This document shows, piece by piece, positions 51,589 to 61,082 of a stretch of DNA of 64,000 bases. The translations under genes and the position numbers were made by a program. This DNA comes from Archaeoglobaceae archaeon (GTDB lineage Archaea > Halobacteriota > Archaeoglobi > Archaeoglobales > Archaeoglobaceae): positions 1 to 64,000 of the forward strand of contig JANXEF010000005.1 of the NCBI GenBank assembly GCA_025057895.1, in the 5' to 3' direction. The notes beneath the pieces are model-generated. The model did no database searches, was not told where the DNA came from, and saw only the letters and a program-made list of their open reading frames with translations. Within the stretch, counting starts at the first letter, position 1. Every line of letters starts with the position of its first letter.

Positions 51589-52884
51589 ATGAAAGAACTA
51601 TTAGGAGACATTTTTGACAAACCGGAGCCGTTAAAGGGAATAAGAGTTCTTGAAGTGTGCAGCGTTGTTCTCGGACCAGCAGCAGCGGATTATTTGGCAG
51701 AGTTTGGTGCAGAAGTAATAAAGTTCGAAGCTAGAAGAGGGGACCAGATGAGATATGTAACACCATATGCCTATTTCTACAAAAATCTCTCCCCAGGTCT
51801 ACTCGAACAGAACCACAACAAATATTGGGTTGGAATGCATTTTGGACACCCTAAGGCAAGGGAGATTTTTTATAGATTTGTCAGAAAAAGCGATGTAGTT
51901 ATAGATAATCTAACTCCTGGAAGACTTGCAAAATGGAATTTGAGCTACGATAAGTTAAAAGAAATAAACCCCAAAATCATCCAACTCCACGTCTCTGGAT
52001 TTGGAAGTTGGGGGCCATTCACTGGCAGAACTTCTTACGATGCCATTGCACAGAGTGAAGGTGGACTTGCCTACATTACTGGTCTAGAAGGTAGAGTTCC
52101 ATTGAAATCTGGAGTTTGGATTGCAGACTGGACTACTGCTCTAGCTTGTGCGATTGCGATTGTAGCTGCGTTGAATTACAGAGAAAGAACAGGTGAGGGA
52201 CAGTTCATCGACATATCACAAGTTGAAACGGTTATTCGTTACTTGGACTGGACATGGTTATATGTTTATCTTACTGGAAAGAACAGAGAAAGAGCGGGAA
52301 ATAGAGATTTAGCAATTTGTCCATCTGATCTATTTGACTGCAAAGATGGGTGGGTAGCTATCTGTGCTTTCGCTGAAGAAGAGTTCAAGGGATTATGCGA
52401 AGCGATGGGGAGAAGAGATCTCTATGAAAAATTCGCGGATCCGCTTTTAAGGTTAAAAGATGAAAATGCAAGACTAATAATTTCAGAGATTGCAAAATGG
52501 GCTAAAGAAAAAACAGTAGCAGAAATTGAAAGACTCGCCTTGAAATATGGTTTCTCTGCCTACCACGTGATCGATGTAGAGGAAGCCTACAACAGTGAAC
52601 ATTTTAGAGAAAGAAAGGCAATTCAAGAATACGAAGATCCTCTTTATGGTTTTCTCGTTGAACCGTGCTATCCGCCAAGAATGGAAACTCCCTCAAGGTT
52701 GAAATGGGGTGCAAGACCGATGGGTTTTGACAACGAACACGTTTTGGCGAGAGTGCTGGGTTTGAGCATGGACGAGATTGAGAAGTTATATGAAGAAGGG
52801 GTTATATACAAGTGGAATCCCGCTGTCCCTCCACAGTGTCCGCCAAAGGATTGGGATGGAAAGAGGGGGTTGAAATATCCATGA
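51589..52884 (+). CDS. CaiB/BaiF family (class III) CoA-transferase, subunit 1
   Basis: A 431-aa class III CoA-transferase. Family signatures include [26 protein letters not shown] (quoted in part: [20 protein letters not shown], 20 residues), [20 protein letters not shown] (20 residues), SFDAIAQ-like [17 protein letters not shown] with the probable catalytic Asp (about residue 152), and [11 protein letters not shown]. It swaps CoA between acyl chains. A partner gene follows 10 nt later, as in BbsEF-type heteromeric enzymes for aromatic acids. GGGTGG precedes the ATG; CCTTTTAAC is a possible TATA box. Confidence 0.88.
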   Translation: MKELLGDIFDKPEPLKGIRVLEVCSVVLGPAAADYLAEFGAEVIKFEARRGDQMRYVTPYAYFYKNLSPGLLEQNHNKYWVGMHFGHPKAREIFYRFVRKSDVVIDNLTPGRLAKWNLSYDKLKEINPKIIQLHVSGFGSWGPFTGRTSYDAIAQSEGGLAYITGLEGRVPLKSGVWIADWTTALACAIAIVAALNYRERTGEGQFIDISQVETVIRYLDWTWLYVYLTGKNRERAGNRDLAICPSDLFDCKDGWVAICAFAEEEFKGLCEAMGRRDLYEKFADPLLRLKDENARLIISEIAKWAKEKTVAEIERLALKYGFSAYHVIDVEEAYNSEHFRERKAIQEYEDPLYGFLVEPCYPPRMETPSRLKWGARPMGFDNEHVLARVLGLSMDEIEKLYEEGVIYKWNPAVPPQCPPKDWDGKRGLKYP

Positions 52885-52894
52885 GGTGAGAAAC

Positions 52895-54259
52895 ATGGAA
52901 GATAAAATAGTTGGTTTTGCAATTGAACCCGAGTACGCAAAGTTCATTCATTCAATTACAAACCCTTCAGACGTTTTTGGGAAACCTGAAGCCCTAGATG
53001 ACATGGTTGTTCTAGATTTAAGTTATGGGAATTTTGCAGGTCTTGTTGCATCTTCCTTCCTAGCCGAACTTGGTGCAGAAGTGATAAGAATTGAACCTCC
53101 AAGTGGTGATATTGCGAGGAAAATGACTCCAGAAGGGATCATGATCGGAGATTCAGGACTTGGATATATCGTTGAAGCGAGAAATAAGTACCAAATAACT
53201 CTGAACATAGAAAAAGAAGAAGGTAGAGAGATTCTGAAAAAGATGGTTAAAAAATCTGATGTTCTGATCGAGACTTTTAAGCCGGGTTACATGGAGTCTC
53301 TTGGTATTGGTTATAAACAGCTAAATGAAATAAATCCCTCACTAATCTACTGCGCAATAACTTCCTTTGGACAATTCGGAAAAGATGCAGAGAAATACGG
53401 AAAAATGAGTAGTTACGACTTGATCGATCAGACAAGAGGAGTTGTGATGAGTGTCACAGGTGAACCAGAATTAGATCCGGAGATACCAAAAGAGTTTAAG
53501 AAGCCTCTAAAAGCAGGAAACTGGATGGGATGGTACGTAGGAGGAATGTGGGCTGCTTTTGGAATTCTTTTAGCAAGTTTTCACAAGAGAAAGACCGGAA
53601 AAGGACAGTTCATCGATGTATCCCCCTGTGAGGGTTTGATGTCAATTGCGAATTATCTAATGCAGTATTATCACCTAACAAAAATGGAAAAAGAGGCAAA
53701 GAAAATGGTGCGGGCTGGAAATTTCGATTATGCGGTATTCCCTTACACTTATGTTAAATCAAAGGATGGCTATGTATTCATGTCTGGTTTCACAGATCCT
53801 AATTGGGCTGCGCTTTGCGAAATAATGAATCGCCCAGATCTACAGAAACAGTATCCAACGATAAGAGAAAGACTTAATCCCTACAACCAGCCCAATATCC
53901 AAAAGGAGATAGAGAAATTCACGAGTAAGCTGAGTTCTGAAGATTTGCTAAAAATCGTTCTTGAATATTCAAAGAGACCTGACAAAAAGGGTACAGTTGT
54001 TACTGGTCGCTTGAACTCACCAAAAGAAGTATTGGAGATCGAACACTTCAAAATCAAGGATGCTTTTGTCGAAAGAAAGGATCCGCATTATGGCAAGGTT
54101 CTCGTACAGAATTCGCTTTTTAGATTCATGTCGAGAACTCCTGGAAGAGTAAAGTGGATCTGCAGACCAATAGGGGCCGACAACGAGTTCATTTATCTGA
54201 AATATCTTGGACTAGGCAAAGAAAAACTCAAAAAATTGAAGGAAAATGGTGTAATCTAA
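52895..54259 (+). CDS. CaiB/BaiF family (class III) CoA-transferase, subunit 2
   Basis: A 454-aa paralogue of the preceding gene. It shows [53 protein letters not shown] (19 residues), [18 protein letters not shown] with the candidate catalytic Asp (about residue 173) and [12 protein letters not shown]. Both proteins end with related segments ([14 protein letters not shown] here, [14 protein letters not shown] in the first), pointing to an old duplication and a heteromeric enzyme. The substrate is unknown. ATG 52895 has GAGGTGAG upstream. It overlaps the end of the convergent acetoacetyl-CoA synthetase gene by 4 nt. Confidence 0.88.
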   Translation: MEDKIVGFAIEPEYAKFIHSITNPSDVFGKPEALDDMVVLDLSYGNFAGLVASSFLAELGAEVIRIEPPSGDIARKMTPEGIMIGDSGLGYIVEARNKYQITLNIEKEEGREILKKMVKKSDVLIETFKPGYMESLGIGYKQLNEINPSLIYCAITSFGQFGKDAEKYGKMSSYDLIDQTRGVVMSVTGEPELDPEIPKEFKKPLKAGNWMGWYVGGMWAAFGILLASFHKRKTGKGQFIDVSPCEGLMSIANYLMQYYHLTKMEKEAKKMVRAGNFDYAVFPYTYVKSKDGYVFMSGFTDPNWAALCEIMNRPDLQKQYPTIRERLNPYNQPNIQKEIEKFTSKLSSEDLLKIVLEYSKRPDKKGTVVTGRLNSPKEVLEIEHFKIKDAFVERKDPHYGKVLVQNSLFRFMSRTPGRVKWICRPIGADNEFIYLKYLGLGKEKLKKLKENGVI

Positions 54260-56220
54260 ATTTCTTTTTGCAATTCTTTTGCAATTTTTTCGAAATAATC
54301 AAGGCTTTCAGGATTTATCAGTGCACCTCTATTAGTTACAGGCTTTCCGTGGATTATGTTCCTGACTGCTATTTCTACTTTTTTCATGTTAACTGTGTAG
54401 GGAATGTCAGGAGATTCAATTATGAGCGAAGGGACATGTCTTGGAGACGCTTTCTTTCTTAGTTCTTCCTTGATCTTCGTCTTGAGCTCTTCAGTGAGTT
54501 TATATCCTGGTTTCAACTTCACAAAAAGGATAAGCCTTTGGTCACCTTTCCAATCCTGAGAAGTTGCAAGCGAGTCAGCAATTTCTGGTAATTTTTCAAC
54601 AACATTGTAGATTTCTGCAGTTCCTATTCTAACTCCAGAAATCTTTAGTGTTGCATCTGAACGTCCCAAGAAAGTTATACCTCCTGTTTTTGAATGGAAA
54701 ATCACATAATCTCCATGTCTCCATACGTTTTTACCTTTCTCCGCATAGAAATCAAAATAGGTTTCACGGTATTTTTTGAAATCTTTATCCTTCCAGAAAT
54801 AAATTGGCATAGAGGGTGAAGGCATTTCGCAAACTAGTTCTCCTGGTTGATCATAAACTGGATTAGCATTTTCATCATAAGCAAATACTTTCATAGCAAG
54901 AGCGGGTGCTTGAAGTTGTCCTGCATAAACTGGAAGAGTTGGAGATCCAGCACAGAAGCAACCATTTATGTCTGTCCCACCAGATATCGAGTTAAACCAC
55001 AGATCTCTTTTGAGGTTTTCGTAAACCCATCTGAAACCTTCTGCAGAAAGTGGTGATCCAGTTTGAGAGATTTCCTTCAGCGATTTAAGCTTGAACTCAT
55101 CTTTCGGCTTAGCTCCAGCTGCTATCAAAGCATAGATATAGCTCGCAGAACAGCCAAAAATAGTTATTCCTTCTTCATCCATGAATTTGAACATTGTCCT
55201 CCAGTCAGGGAATAGTGGGTTTCCGTCATAAATTGCAATAGTAGCTCCAGTTGCTAGAGAACTCATCAACCAATTCCACATCATCCAGCTCGGAGATGTT
55301 ATATAGCTTATTACGTCTTTTTTCTTCAAATCAGTATGAAGGATTAGTTCTTTTAGATGGTTTAAGAGAACTCCTCCAACAGACTGTACCATGCACTTTG
55401 GTTTACCGGTCGTACCTGAACTGAACATTATGTAAACTGGCTCATTAGCTTCTACTTGTTCGAACTTTAGCTCCTTGTTTTCTGATGCAAAATCATTCCA
55501 GAGTTCTGCATTCGGAATATGAGATACTTCAGGTTCTCTTTTCATGTAAGGAAAGACTACAACTTTTTCAAGAGAAGAGACTGATTCAGCAACTGTTTTA
55601 ACGTTTGAAGTGAAGTCATAACCTTTACCCTTGTAAAGATAACCATCAACTGTGAAAAGAATTCTAGGTTCAAGTTGCCCTATTCTGTCAACAACCGCAT
55701 TTGCTCCGAGTTCAGTTCCACAAGAGCTCCAAGTAGCTCCAACAGTTGTTGTGGCAAGCATTGCAATACAAGTTTCGGGAATATTTGGCATATAAGCACA
55801 AATTCTGTCTCCTGGCTTAATTCCGAATTCTCTCAAAGCATTGGAAAGATAGCCCACCTGTTCTCTCAGTTCTTGGTAACTCAATGCTCTTCTAACTCCA
55901 GCTTCATTTCTAAAAATGAAAGCTGTCCCGTCTTTATGCCTTAATAGGTTCTCTGCAAAGTTTAACTTTGCACCAACAAACCACTTTGTTCCTGGGAATT
56001 TTTTTAGATCCTCAACAACTCTTGTAAACTTCCTAGAATATATTACTCCGCTGAAGTCCCAAAGTGCATTCCAGAACTCTTGAATATTTTCAATCGACCA
56101 GTTGTATAAATCTCGATAGTTTCGTATTCCAGTTCCAAATTTCTGATTGACATAAGCAATGAATCTACTCATGTTTGCATCACGAACGATTTCTTCTGAA
56201 GGTTTCCACAGCAAATCCAT
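54256..56220 (-). CDS. Acetoacetyl-CoA synthetase
   Basis: Activates acetoacetate with ATP and CoA. The 654-aa acyl-adenylating enzyme is recognisable by its ACS-like N-terminal domain ([18 protein letters not shown]-like region, about 30-50), the AMP motif [19 protein letters not shown] (about 263-281), [23 protein letters not shown] (key part [13 protein letters not shown]) typical of acetoacetyl-CoA synthetases, [20 protein letters not shown] (20 residues) and a C-terminal [11 protein letters not shown] with the catalytic Lys. It may serve ketone or acetone degradation. CATATATTTTG lies about 23 nt upstream of ATG 56220. Confidence 0.9.
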   Translation of the reverse strand: MDLLWKPSEEIVRDANMSRFIAYVNQKFGTGIRNYRDLYNWSIENIQEFWNALWDFSGVIYSRKFTRVVEDLKKFPGTKWFVGAKLNFAENLLRHKDGTAFIFRNEAGVRRALSYQELREQVGYLSNALREFGIKPGDRICAYMPNIPETCIAMLATTTVGATWSSCGTELGANAVVDRIGQLEPRILFTVDGYLYKGKGYDFTSNVKTVAESVSSLEKVVVFPYMKREPEVSHIPNAELWNDFASENKELKFEQVEANEPVYIMFSSGTTGKPKCMVQSVGGVLLNHLKELILHTDLKKKDVISYITSPSWMMWNWLMSSLATGATIAIYDGNPLFPDWRTMFKFMDEEGITIFGCSASYIYALIAAGAKPKDEFKLKSLKEISQTGSPLSAEGFRWVYENLKRDLWFNSISGGTDINGCFCAGSPTLPVYAGQLQAPALAMKVFAYDENANPVYDQPGELVCEMPSPSMPIYFWKDKDFKKYRETYFDFYAEKGKNVWRHGDYVIFHSKTGGITFLGRSDATLKISGVRIGTAEIYNVVEKLPEIADSLATSQDWKGDQRLILFVKLKPGYKLTEELKTKIKEELRKKASPRHVPSLIIESPDIPYTVNMKKVEIAVRNIIHGKPVTNRGALINPESLDYFEKIAKELQKEI

Positions 56221-56308
56221 GTTTTACTCTACATTTCAAAATATATGATCTTTGCGGTTTTGATCACAACAAAATCGAAAAAACTTTATACTTTAGAAAT
56301 AAGGAAAG

Positions 56309-57985
56309 ATGATGACAATCGAAAAGTATTTGCCACCAAAAGAGTTGTGGCCTGAGTTCAAAATTTCAAAAGAACTATATGAGAGTCTTCCAGAAAAACT
56401 AAACCTTGCTGAAGAGATTCTAGATAAAAATTCCATAAAACACAGGAACAGGGTTGCAATTTACTTTGAGGATAAGAAGTACACGTATAGGGAAGTTTCA
56501 GAGTTGTCAAACAGAGTTGCATCAAAACTCGTTGAGATTGGTGTTCAGCCATTAGATAGGATTGCAATAAGGTTTTCAAATGTTCCTGAAGCTGTAATTG
56601 CAAACTTTGCAATAATTAAAACTGGTGCAATCCCGGTGACACTGCATCCGAGATGGAGTAAAAAAGAAGTCTTACATGTTCTTAACGATAGCGGTGCGAA
56701 GTTCGTTTTCACTCAGCAAACCTTACTTCAAGAAATCGAAACAGTAAGAGGAGAGCTGAAATTCTTGAAAAATATAATACTCGTCGGAGAAGAGAAATTC
56801 GCCAACGAAAAGGGTTATGTTAGCTTTGAAAAATTGGTAAAAGAGGGAGATAAAAAATTCAAACCAGTAAAGGTGGAAAAAAATTCTCCTTCAGTACTTC
56901 TATACACTTCAGGTACGACTGGGCTGCCAAAAGGGGTTGTTCACTTTTTACCAGGTATTTTAAACGTTGTTATAAATGTTGGAAGATTTGTTTGGAAACT
57001 CAACGAAAACGATGTCCTTGGTAGTGCAGCACCAATAAGCTTTGCTCTTGGATATGGTGGGCTTGCAATGATACCCTACTACTTCGGAAGTGCAATTTCT
57101 CTGATGCGTCAGCCAGATCCAGAATACGTTTTTTCGATGATCGAAAAACATGGAGTCACAGTTCTTTCAATGGCTCCGACGTGGTATAGAAAAACCCTTC
57201 CAACAGTAACCCAGCTGATGGAAAAATACGATATAAGCTCTGTGAAGCTCTTTACTGGTGGTGGAGAAGCCTTTGGAGCTGACACAATCCGAGAATGGTA
57301 TGAAAAGACAGGGCACATGATAGCCGAAGGCTTTGGAGCTACTGAGCTTTTCTACATCTCAATCTCGAATGCTGTAGCCCCAAGACCAAAACCAGGTTCA
57401 ATAGGGATGCCAGTTCCAGGGGTTGAAGTAACGATTCTTGATCCTGAAAATCTTAAACCGATAAAAGAGCCAAACAAACCAGGATTGTTGCTCATAAAGG
57501 CTCCCTGTGGAACTGTTTACTGGAACCCATATGCTGAAGATGGAAAACTACTCAAAAAGATGGAAAAAGATGTGCTATTCAAATCCGTAGCTCTTGGAGA
57601 TCTAGCCTATTTCGACGAAGAAGGACATATATGGTTTGCTGGAAAAGGGGAGGATATAATAAAGAGTTCAGGATATAGAATAGGTGCAGACGAGGTAGAA
57701 GTTGCAATTCTAAGTCATCCAGCAGTTGATGATGCTGGAGTTGTAGGAGTTCCACACCCGGTAAGAGGAGAGGATGTTGTTGCATTTGTTGTTTTGAAAA
57801 AAGGATTCGAAGCAAATGAAGAGACAAAAAAGAATATCTATGAACATCTAAAGACCAATCTTGCAGTATATAAATTACCTAGAGATATAATTTTTGTCGA
57901 GCAACTACCAAGACACCTAACAGGAAAACTTTTGAGGAGAGAGTTGAAAGAGACAGCGAAGAAACTTTACAAACCAAAAGATTGA
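56309..57985 (+). CDS. AMP-forming acyl/aryl-CoA ligase (2-aminobenzoate- or benzoate-CoA ligase-like)
   Basis: A 558-aa ANL-superfamily ligase. Motifs are LLYTSGTTGLPKGVVHF (A3, about 197-213), EGFGATELFYIS (A5, about 343), LGDLAYFDEEGHIWFAGKGE (20 residues; A7), DIIKSSGYRIGADEVE (A8) and LPRHLTGKLLRREL with the catalytic Lys. The overall pattern resembles 2-aminobenzoate-, benzoate- and related aryl-CoA ligases, which start anaerobic aromatic degradation; a medium-chain acyl substrate is not excluded. TTTATAC about 23 nt upstream supports ATG 56309. It is divergent from acetoacetyl-CoA synthetase. Confidence 0.8.
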   Translation: MMTIEKYLPPKELWPEFKISKELYESLPEKLNLAEEILDKNSIKHRNRVAIYFEDKKYTYREVSELSNRVASKLVEIGVQPLDRIAIRFSNVPEAVIANFAIIKTGAIPVTLHPRWSKKEVLHVLNDSGAKFVFTQQTLLQEIETVRGELKFLKNIILVGEEKFANEKGYVSFEKLVKEGDKKFKPVKVEKNSPSVLLYTSGTTGLPKGVVHFLPGILNVVINVGRFVWKLNENDVLGSAAPISFALGYGGLAMIPYYFGSAISLMRQPDPEYVFSMIEKHGVTVLSMAPTWYRKTLPTVTQLMEKYDISSVKLFTGGGEAFGADTIREWYEKTGHMIAEGFGATELFYISISNAVAPRPKPGSIGMPVPGVEVTILDPENLKPIKEPNKPGLLLIKAPCGTVYWNPYAEDGKLLKKMEKDVLFKSVALGDLAYFDEEGHIWFAGKGEDIIKSSGYRIGADEVEVAILSHPAVDDAGVVGVPHPVRGEDVVAFVVLKKGFEANEETKKNIYEHLKTNLAVYKLPRDIIFVEQLPRHLTGKLLRRELKETAKKLYKPKD

Positions 57986-58018
57986 TTTTTATTATAATTT
58001 TATTTTAAGGTAATCTCT

Positions 58019-59050
58019 ATGGTAGAACTACTCGCTCCGGGTGGAAGCTTAGAGATGGTGAGAGCGGTCCTAAGTTCAGGAGCAGATAGTGTTTTCGTAG
58101 GCGCTCTAGGTTTCAGTAGAAGAAGCGGTTATGAACTAAGACACGAGGAGGTCAAAAAAGCAATTGAAATAGCTGGAGAAATGGGAAAAAAGATATACAT
58201 CGCGATGAACGCTATAATCGACAGAAATTTGATTCCAAAATTGATTGAGAGAAGGGTTGCAGATTATGCAAAATGGGGTGCGAATGGAATAATAGTCAAG
58301 ACCCCCGAGTTCATGAAAGAAATCAGCAAGAATTTTCCAGAAATCGAAGTAATCGCAAGTGTTGGTTGTCACATAGATAGCAAAGAAAAAATAGATTTCT
58401 TCAGTAATATGGGGGCAACTACAATCGTTTTTAGTACTGAACTTAGAAGAGAGCTTGAAAAAATTGGATTTCTCAGTAATTATGCACACAACCTTGGACT
58501 GAAAACTGAAGTTCTAATCACTGGTACAGCCTGTTACAAAGGAGTCGGAAACTGTAACTTTTTCAGCTATTTTGCAAAGGCTTTTGAAAAAATAGAACTC
58601 ATAGACTCTGACGGAATGGTGGTTGAAAAAGTATTTGGAAACCCAGAAATGGGTGGAGGTTGTTACAGGCCGTGTCTTTACATCGAAGATCCTGTAGTAG
58701 AGAGACTAGTGCCAAAAGATGTTTTGGAAGAGATGAAAAATGAAAAAATCCTAAATGAGAGATTTATGCTTGCAAGAGAGATTCCAACGCTTCTAGATAT
58801 GGGTATCGACATCTTGAAAATCCAAGGAAGAGAGTATCCAGTAGAAATCATCGCTTCGATAGTAAAGGCTTTTAGAGATCTAATAGATAATTGTCTCAGC
58901 AAGAGAACAGAGTTCTTAGAACAAAAAGTATTTTTGATTGAAAAGCTAATGGAGGAAATCCACAAGAGAAGAATGATTTACACTGGAAATCTGCGAGAAA
59001 AGCTTTATGAAAAACTCGGTTTGAAAGTTCCGGTTTTGGATAGCTACTAA
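58019..59050 (+). CDS. Peptidase U32 family protein
   Basis: A 343-aa TIM-barrel U32 protein. It begins ELLAPGGSLEMVRAVLSSGA with VFVGALGFSRRSGYE, the standard U32 opening. Cysteines in GTACYKGVGNCNFF (about 172-183) and GGGCYRPCLY (about 218) match the positions that hold an iron-sulfur cluster in UbiU/UbiV and RlhA/TrhP-type members. U32 enzymes mostly hydroxylate RNA or quinone precursors without oxygen rather than acting as peptidases. The substrate here is unknown; quinone or RNA modification are possibilities. Confidence 0.8.
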   Translation: MVELLAPGGSLEMVRAVLSSGADSVFVGALGFSRRSGYELRHEEVKKAIEIAGEMGKKIYIAMNAIIDRNLIPKLIERRVADYAKWGANGIIVKTPEFMKEISKNFPEIEVIASVGCHIDSKEKIDFFSNMGATTIVFSTELRRELEKIGFLSNYAHNLGLKTEVLITGTACYKGVGNCNFFSYFAKAFEKIELIDSDGMVVEKVFGNPEMGGGCYRPCLYIEDPVVERLVPKDVLEEMKNEKILNERFMLAREIPTLLDMGIDILKIQGREYPVEIIASIVKAFRDLIDNCLSKRTEFLEQKVFLIEKLMEEIHKRRMIYTGNLREKLYEKLGLKVPVLDSY

Positions 59051-59112
59051 TTATTTAACAACTTAACATATTTCCATATGGTATTTTATATCTTTAGAAG
59101 TAAGTAAGGGCA

Positions 59113-60402
59113 ATGACTCTCGAAGCTTTGAGAGATATAGCTAAGAAAATACTCGGTTCTAAGAGCATAGATAAGAAATTCGTTGAAGAAATGATAAAAG
59201 ATATTCAAAGAGCACTTATCAAAGCTGATGTCAACATAAAACAGGTAAAAGAGATCAGCGAAGCAATAAAAAAAAGAGCTCTCAACGAGGAGATTCCCGA
59301 ATATTTTAATGCAAGAGAACACGTTTTAAAGATCGTATACGATGAGCTCCTGAAAGGAGTAGGGGAGGGAATAGAGATATCTCTAAAAAAGTCTAGGATA
59401 ATGCTTGTCGGCTTGCAAGGAAGTGGGAAAACAACAACAGCTGTAAAAATTGCAAAATACTTCAAAGATCGAGGTCTAAAAACAGCAGTAGTTGCAGGCG
59501 ATACTTGGAGACCCGCAGCTTTTGAACAATTAAAACAGCTAGCTGAAGCGAATTCAATTGCCTTCTACGGATACAAAGGTCTAAGTGCAATTGAAGTTGT
59601 GAGAAGAGCTCTTGAAATTGCAAAAGAAGAAGTTATCATCATCGATACAGCCGGAAGACATGCACTCGAAAAAGAACTAATCGAGGAAATGGTTTCTATT
59701 GCAAAGATTGCAAATCCTGAATACAAATTCCTAGTACTCGATGCTGCTATTGGACAGCTTGCGAGTAAAGAAGCTAAAGCTTTTCACGATGCAATCGGGA
59801 TCAATGGAATCATAATAACAAAATTCGATGGAACTGCGAAAGGTGGGGGAGCACTTTCTGCTGCAAGAGAGATAGGAATTCCAATTGCATTCATAGGTAC
59901 AGGAGAAAAAGTGGAGGACTTTGAGAAGTTCGATCCTGAAAGCTTTTTATCAAGAGTTCTTGGAATGGGAGATCTAAAAAGTCTTCTAGAGAAAGTTGAA
60001 AGAGTTACGAGAGAAGAAGAGCTAAATGCAGAGACATTCTTAAAGGGAACTTTTACTTTAAAGGATATATACAAGCAGATTGAAGCTATGGGCAAACTTG
60101 GTCCTTTGAAGAAGGTTTTTGAAATGATCCCGATGATGGGTTTAAAGGTTGGAGATGACGTTGTAGAGATGACTGAGGAAAAAATGAAGAAGTTCAAGGT
60201 CATCATGGATTCCATGACTGAGCAGGAGCTTTTGAATCCAAAGATAATCGACGGCTCAAGAATTCGCAGAATTGCAATTGGAAGTGGGACCTCACAACAA
60301 GAAGTTAGGGAACTTCTTAGATATTACGATACCGTGAAGAACGTGATGAAGAAGATGAAAAAAGGAAAAATACCGATAAAAGGTTTTAAATTCGGAATAT
60401 GA
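59113..60402 (+). CDS. srp54: Signal recognition particle protein SRP54
   Basis: GTPase of the signal recognition particle, which binds signal sequences and 7S RNA. The 429-aa protein has the N-domain (residues 1-90), a G-domain with GLQGSGKTTTAVKIAKYF (about 99-116), DTAGRHALEKEL, TKFDGTAKGGGAL and GTGEKVEDFEKFDPESFLSR (20 residues), and a short methionine-rich M-domain (about 300-429: MGKLGPLKKVFEMIPMMGLK, 20 residues). GTATTTTATATC at about 59080-59091 is a good TATA box. The stop overlaps rnhB. Confidence 0.96.
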   Translation: MTLEALRDIAKKILGSKSIDKKFVEEMIKDIQRALIKADVNIKQVKEISEAIKKRALNEEIPEYFNAREHVLKIVYDELLKGVGEGIEISLKKSRIMLVGLQGSGKTTTAVKIAKYFKDRGLKTAVVAGDTWRPAAFEQLKQLAEANSIAFYGYKGLSAIEVVRRALEIAKEEVIIIDTAGRHALEKELIEEMVSIAKIANPEYKFLVLDAAIGQLASKEAKAFHDAIGINGIIITKFDGTAKGGGALSAAREIGIPIAFIGTGEKVEDFEKFDPESFLSRVLGMGDLKSLLEKVERVTREEELNAETFLKGTFTLKDIYKQIEAMGKLGPLKKVFEMIPMMGLKVGDDVVEMTEEKMKKFKVIMDSMTEQELLNPKIIDGSRIRRIAIGSGTSQQEVRELLRYYDTVKNVMKKMKKGKIPIKGFKFGI

Positions 60403-61019
60403 TTGCTGGAATTGACGAAGCCGGTAAGGGCTGTGTTATTGGTCCACTGGTAGTTGTAGGAGTTGCTTGTGATTGTGAGGATTGCTTGAAGAGGATCAAA
60501 GTAAGAGATTCAAAAAAGTTGACAAAAAAAAGAAGAGAAGAACTTGCAGAGAAAATCATAAAAATTGCAAAGATCGAGATTGTGAAGATAAATGCAGAAG
60601 AGTTAGATAAACTCATGGAAGCAAAGACTTTGAACGAAATTTTAAAAGAAACATATGAATATATTATAAAAAAACTTAAACCATCTATCGTTTTCTTAGA
60701 CAGCCCTGACGTAAAGCCGGAAAGACTTGCAAATTATCTAAAATCAGCTACAGGTGTAAAAGTTGTAGCTGAGCATAAAGCTGACGAAAAGTATCCGATT
60801 GTATCTTCGGCTTCGATAATAGCGAAAGTTGAGAGAGACAAAGAAATAGAAAGACTTAAAGAGGAATTTGGAGATTTTGGAAGTGGATATGCTAGCGATC
60901 CAAAAACCATCGCATACTTAAAAGGACAAAAAGAGATTCCCTCCTTTGTCCGTAAGAAGTGGAAAACCTTAAGAAAGATGACTCAAAAAGAGCTCCATAA
61001 TTTCTTCAGAACTCCTTGA
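60399..61019 (+). CDS. rnhB: Ribonuclease HII
   Basis: Removes ribonucleotides from DNA and RNA primers from hybrids. The 206-aa archaeal RNase HII has the catalytic acids in IAGIDEAGKGCVIGPLVV (Asp 5, Glu 6), FLDSPD (about 105) and HKADEKYPIVSSASIIAKVE (20 residues, with Asp about 126), plus the C-terminal VRKKWKTLRK. It is coupled to srp54 by an ATGA overlap. Confidence 0.95.
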   Translation: MIAGIDEAGKGCVIGPLVVVGVACDCEDCLKRIKVRDSKKLTKKRREELAEKIIKIAKIEIVKINAEELDKLMEAKTLNEILKETYEYIIKKLKPSIVFLDSPDVKPERLANYLKSATGVKVVAEHKADEKYPIVSSASIIAKVERDKEIERLKEEFGDFGSGYASDPKTIAYLKGQKEIPSFVRKKWKTLRKMTQKELHNFFRTP

Positions 61020-61082
61020 AATTTCTAAGGATAAAATAGTCTTATTGCATTTAAGGAATTAAAATCAACAGGTGAGATTTTT

